Source: Verrucomicrobiota bacterium
Lineage (GTDB): Bacteria; Verrucomicrobiota; Verrucomicrobiia; Verrucomicrobiales; Verrucomicrobiaceae
Reading direction: 5' to 3'
Length of the DNA: 8,237 nt
NCBI GenBank assembly: GCA_009885275.1
Contig: VFKY01000399.1
Location: 1 to 8,237 of the forward strand
Shown: positions 5,967 to 8,237 of the stretch, one piece after another
How positions within the stretch are numbered: the stretch's first letter is position 1
How the letters are laid out: every line of letters starts with the position of its first letter
Translations under genes and position numbers: made by a program
Notes under the pieces: generated by a model
The model's database searches: none
What the model saw: the letters and a program-made list of their open reading frames with translations, nothing else
Told to the model about the DNA's origin: nothing

Positions 5967-7625
5967 ATGTCACTAAACCAACAACGTGATCGCCGCGCTC
6001 TCCTCACACTGGTGGAGGAAGCAACGCATCTGCTTCGCAAAGCACCGCTGTCGGCATGGCTTAACTATTACGTTGGAAGCATCCCCTTCATCCTCTATCT
6101 GTTCTTTTTCTGGAGTGACATGTCACGTTCACCGTTCGCTGCTGGACGACTGTTGGGCTCTTCTTTTATCCTCGCGCTCCTTTATGGTTGGATGAAAATC
6201 TGGCAGGCCCTATTTTGTGATCAATTGATGGCGATTGTCGAAGGAAGGGGAAAGAGTGATCCTCTGAGCATAAGAGCCTGGGTCAGATTGATCGCTTCCC
6301 AACTGTGCATACACGCCAGTATGATTTTGGTGCTGCCTCTCGCACTGATTGCGATGTTGCCATTTGGCTGGGCTTACGCCTTCTACCACAGTGTTACGGT
6401 GTTATCTCTGGAGCACTTCCGGCGTGATGGACGCACGGCTTCGCTTTTCAGTCAGGCACTTAAGCAGTCGCACTATCAACCGCTTCAAAATCACAGCATG
6501 TTGTTGATGCTTTTAGTTTCAGCACTGCTCGTGTATTTGAATTTTTTCGCAGGGTTCGGCATAAGTGTTACGTTGTTAAAATCATTTTCAGGACTGGATA
6601 ACGCCTTTACACAGAATATGTTCCTCTTGTTCAGCTCCACCGTGCAGGCTTTACTCATCAGTCTCAGTTATCTGACGATGAATCCCATGATCAAATCGAT
6701 TTACGTGCTGCGCTGTTTCTATGGGGAGGCTCGCAAAAGCGGCGCGGACATTGAAGTCCGATTGCGAGCCATTAAAGAGAGCAAGTTGATTCTAGTCATT
6801 TTGTTCTTGGCGCTTGGATTTAGTTTTTCCACCAAGACAATCGCGCAGGACGCATCTTCAACCGCAGCCGTTGTCGTCGTTCATCCAGACGCCAATCAAC
6901 TTGATCAAAGCATTAAAAAAGTGATGCAGAGTAACGAGTATCAATGGCGGATGCCGCGTGATATGAAGACGATGGTGAGCGATGAGTCATGGATCGGTGG
7001 AATTGTTCGGAGCGTGAAGGATTTTATCGAGAGCAGTTTTCGAATCATAGGGGATCTGCTCGGCGATCTTATCGATTGGATTTTCGGTGGAAAACCCACG
7101 TCAGAAAAGAGTCCGGAAGGAACGAATTCCGTATGGTTGGCAATGTTGCCAAAGCTTCTCGTCGTGCTGTTAGTTTTGCTTGCCGCCGGCTTTATTTTCT
7201 TGCTGTATCGGAACTGGAGACTCGCGCAGCAAACACAGATTACGGTGGGTGCAGCCGCGCCGCCAGAGATCAATCTTGAGAGTGAGAATGTTCTAGCAAC
7301 GCAGTTGCCGGAAAATGAGTGGTTGCGTCTTGCCCGTGAAAAAATGGAATCAGGTGATCTGCGTCTAGCTTTGCGCGCTCTCTTTCTGGCGACTCTAGCG
7401 AATCTTGGTGAGAAGCGATTGCTTCAAATCACCCGTAACAAATCGAATGGTGACTATGTGCGCGAAATCGGGTGGCGTGCCAAAGACAGCGCGGAACTTA
7501 ATCGTGGTTTCACAGAACAAGTGCGGACTTTTGATCGCGTCTGGTATGGCTGGCATGAGGTTGACCGAGACATGATGGAGAACTTCCAGACACAATATGA
7601 ACGCATTGTTTCTTATGCGACATAG
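5967..7625 (+). CDS. Multi-TM membrane protein with C-terminal DUF4129 domain
   Basis: A 552-residue protein that reads like two proteins joined. Residues 1-270 are a membrane domain with about five or six helices (roughly 32-49, 63-84, 108-137, 178-204, 218-238). It contains LNYYVGSIPFILYLFFFWSDMSRS and LLYGWMKIWQALF, a pattern I recall from an uncharacterised family found beside DUF4129 genes. Residues 273-294 form a further hydrophobic stretch ending in KTIAQDASS, which looks like a signal peptide in mid-protein. A probably periplasmic region (about 295-388) with amphipathic helices follows, then a TM at about 392-414. A cytoplasmic DUF4129 domain (about 450-535) has DLRLALRALFLATLANLGE, RNKSNGDYVREI and TFDRVWYGWHEVD. 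DUF4129 proteins usually co-occur with MoxR ATPases and DUF58 proteins; their molecular role is unknown. It lies 8 bases after the B-box gene, and its end overlaps the next start. Confidence 0.9.
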   Translation: MSLNQQRDRRALLTLVEEATHLLRKAPLSAWLNYYVGSIPFILYLFFFWSDMSRSPFAAGRLLGSSFILALLYGWMKIWQALFCDQLMAIVEGRGKSDPLSIRAWVRLIASQLCIHASMILVLPLALIAMLPFGWAYAFYHSVTVLSLEHFRRDGRTASLFSQALKQSHYQPLQNHSMLLMLLVSALLVYLNFFAGFGISVTLLKSFSGLDNAFTQNMFLLFSSTVQALLISLSYLTMNPMIKSIYVLRCFYGEARKSGADIEVRLRAIKESKLILVILFLALGFSFSTKTIAQDASSTAAVVVVHPDANQLDQSIKKVMQSNEYQWRMPRDMKTMVSDESWIGGIVRSVKDFIESSFRIIGDLLGDLIDWIFGGKPTSEKSPEGTNSVWLAMLPKLLVVLLVLLAAGFIFLLYRNWRLAQQTQITVGAAAPPEINLESENVLATQLPENEWLRLAREKMESGDLRLALRALFLATLANLGEKRLLQITRNKSNGDYVREIGWRAKDSAELNRGFTEQVRTFDRVWYGWHEVDRDMMENFQTQYERIVSYAT

Positions 7626-8237
7626 CGCTGCATTCACTCTTACGATGCTTATTGTGGTATTCTTCGCCACGGGGTGGATCTTCATGACGTTGATCAACCA
7701 GCGATTTTCCAGTGGAGATATATACCCCTATTATTCCACTTTGCGTACAGACCCTCTTGGCGCAAAAGCCCTTTATGAATCGTTGGATAATACAAGCGCA
7801 TGGAAATGTGAAAGGAACTATAAGAGCTTGGATAAACTTGAGGGCGCCAATGGCAGAACACTGATGCTACTTCATGTGTCTGCGGATACATTTTCAGATG
7901 GCGGGGGAATGGATGGCGGCTCGATTCTAAAGTTTGCCGCAACCGGTGGACGAGTAGTCATTACGATTGATGGGCAGTTAGACACTTGGGATAAAATTGA
8001 GAAGCGGGCTGAGGAGCGTCGTGACGAAAATCGGATTAAAAAGCTGAAGGATAAAAGCCAGTCCAAGAAAAAGCCCGATGAGAAAAAAGATTTAAAGAAG
8101 AAGACGCCAGACAGTAAGGAACAAACAGAGGACGAAATAGAGGTTGATACGCCCTTGGATGAAGCCTTGGGCATTTTCATCCAACCGCGCAATTTTGTCA
8201 TGACTCCTAAGGGCTCGTATGTTCTTGAGGCGAGCAA
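7615..8237 (+). CDS. DUF4350-domain protein (partial, runs off the right edge)
   Basis: The frame is open from the ATG at 7615 to the window end (207 residues visible). The start overlaps the preceding stop by 11 bases, which suggests translational coupling. I prefer it to the ATG at 7645 because that one would cut into the only TM helix (about 7-27: FTLTMLIVVFFATGWIFMTL) and remove the basic lead MRHS. After the helix comes the DUF4350 signature YSTLRTDPLGAKALYESLDN (40-59), then TLMLLHVS and LKFAATGGRVVITIDG. This is a Rossmann-like, glutamine-amidotransferase-related fold expected on the periplasmic side. Residues about 127-178 are a very Lys/Glu/Asp-rich stretch with little hydrophobic content, apparently inserted within the domain, after which an ordered sequence (LDEALGIFIQPRNFVM) resumes. 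DUF4350 genes commonly sit between DUF4129 and MoxR-type ATPase genes. The family call is firm; the biochemical role is unknown. Confidence 0.88.
   Translation, partial: MRHSAAFTLTMLIVVFFATGWIFMTLINQRFSSGDIYPYYSTLRTDPLGAKALYESLDNTSAWKCERNYKSLDKLEGANGRTLMLLHVSADTFSDGGGMDGGSILKFAATGGRVVITIDGQLDTWDKIEKRAEERRDENRIKKLKDKSQSKKKPDEKKDLKKKTPDSKEQTEDEIEVDTPLDEALGIFIQPRNFVMTPKGSYVLEAS

Noticed and set aside
7872..8237. 121-codon minus-strand frame rich in Ser and Phe
   Set aside because: It is the complement of the Lys/Glu-rich insertion of the DUF4350 gene. Antisense AAG and AAA codons read as CTT and TTT, which explains its composition.
1..8237. Search for tRNA or rRNA genes, CRISPR repeats, transposases and attachment sites
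   Set aside because: Nothing supporting any of these was seen. Genes cover nearly the whole window and no direct-repeat arrays or mobile-element genes were noticed.

Overview
The window suggests a Gram-negative, moderate-GC bacterium. It carries an RND tripartite-pump pair with a lipoprotein adaptor, which implies an outer membrane. It also carries GYF_2-RDD, B-box-finger and DUF4129/DUF4350 proteins in a mix I associate with Verrucomicrobiota and related PVC or Acidobacteria-like lineages. None of the starts has a good Shine-Dalgarno sequence, which also fits a lineage with weak SD dependence. The taxon is an inference; no rRNA or marker gene is present.

Left part (1-2965, minus strand): an efflux operon. 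The periplasmic adaptor (MFP, lipoprotein) is followed after 23 bases by an inner-membrane RND transporter of the AcrB/HAE1 type, which runs off the left edge after about 592 residues. The paired aspartates of the proton relay are present. No outer-membrane channel gene or regulator is visible in the window.

Middle (2966-3168): a divergent intergenic region of about 200 bases, the only sizeable non-coding stretch. It must hold the start signals of both operons, but no convincing sigma-70 promoter stands out.

Right part (3169-8237, plus strand): six tightly packed genes, with gaps of 6 to 16 bases and then an 11-base overlap, so almost certainly one operon. In order: a GYF_2-RDD membrane protein; a membrane protein with two cysteine-rich modules; a six-TM protein with a possible split PH-like domain; a 107-residue B-box-finger protein with one TM; a large fusion of a multi-TM domain to a DUF4129 domain; and a DUF4350 protein cut by the right edge. 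RDD, DUF4129 and DUF4350 proteins are recurrent neighbours of MoxR-type AAA+ ATPases and DUF58 (VWA-like) proteins. I therefore infer that this is the membrane half of a MoxR/DUF58 envelope system, with the ATPase and DUF58 genes probably just beyond the right edge. The function of such systems is largely unknown. The three extra genes between RDD and DUF4129 are the least described part of the window.
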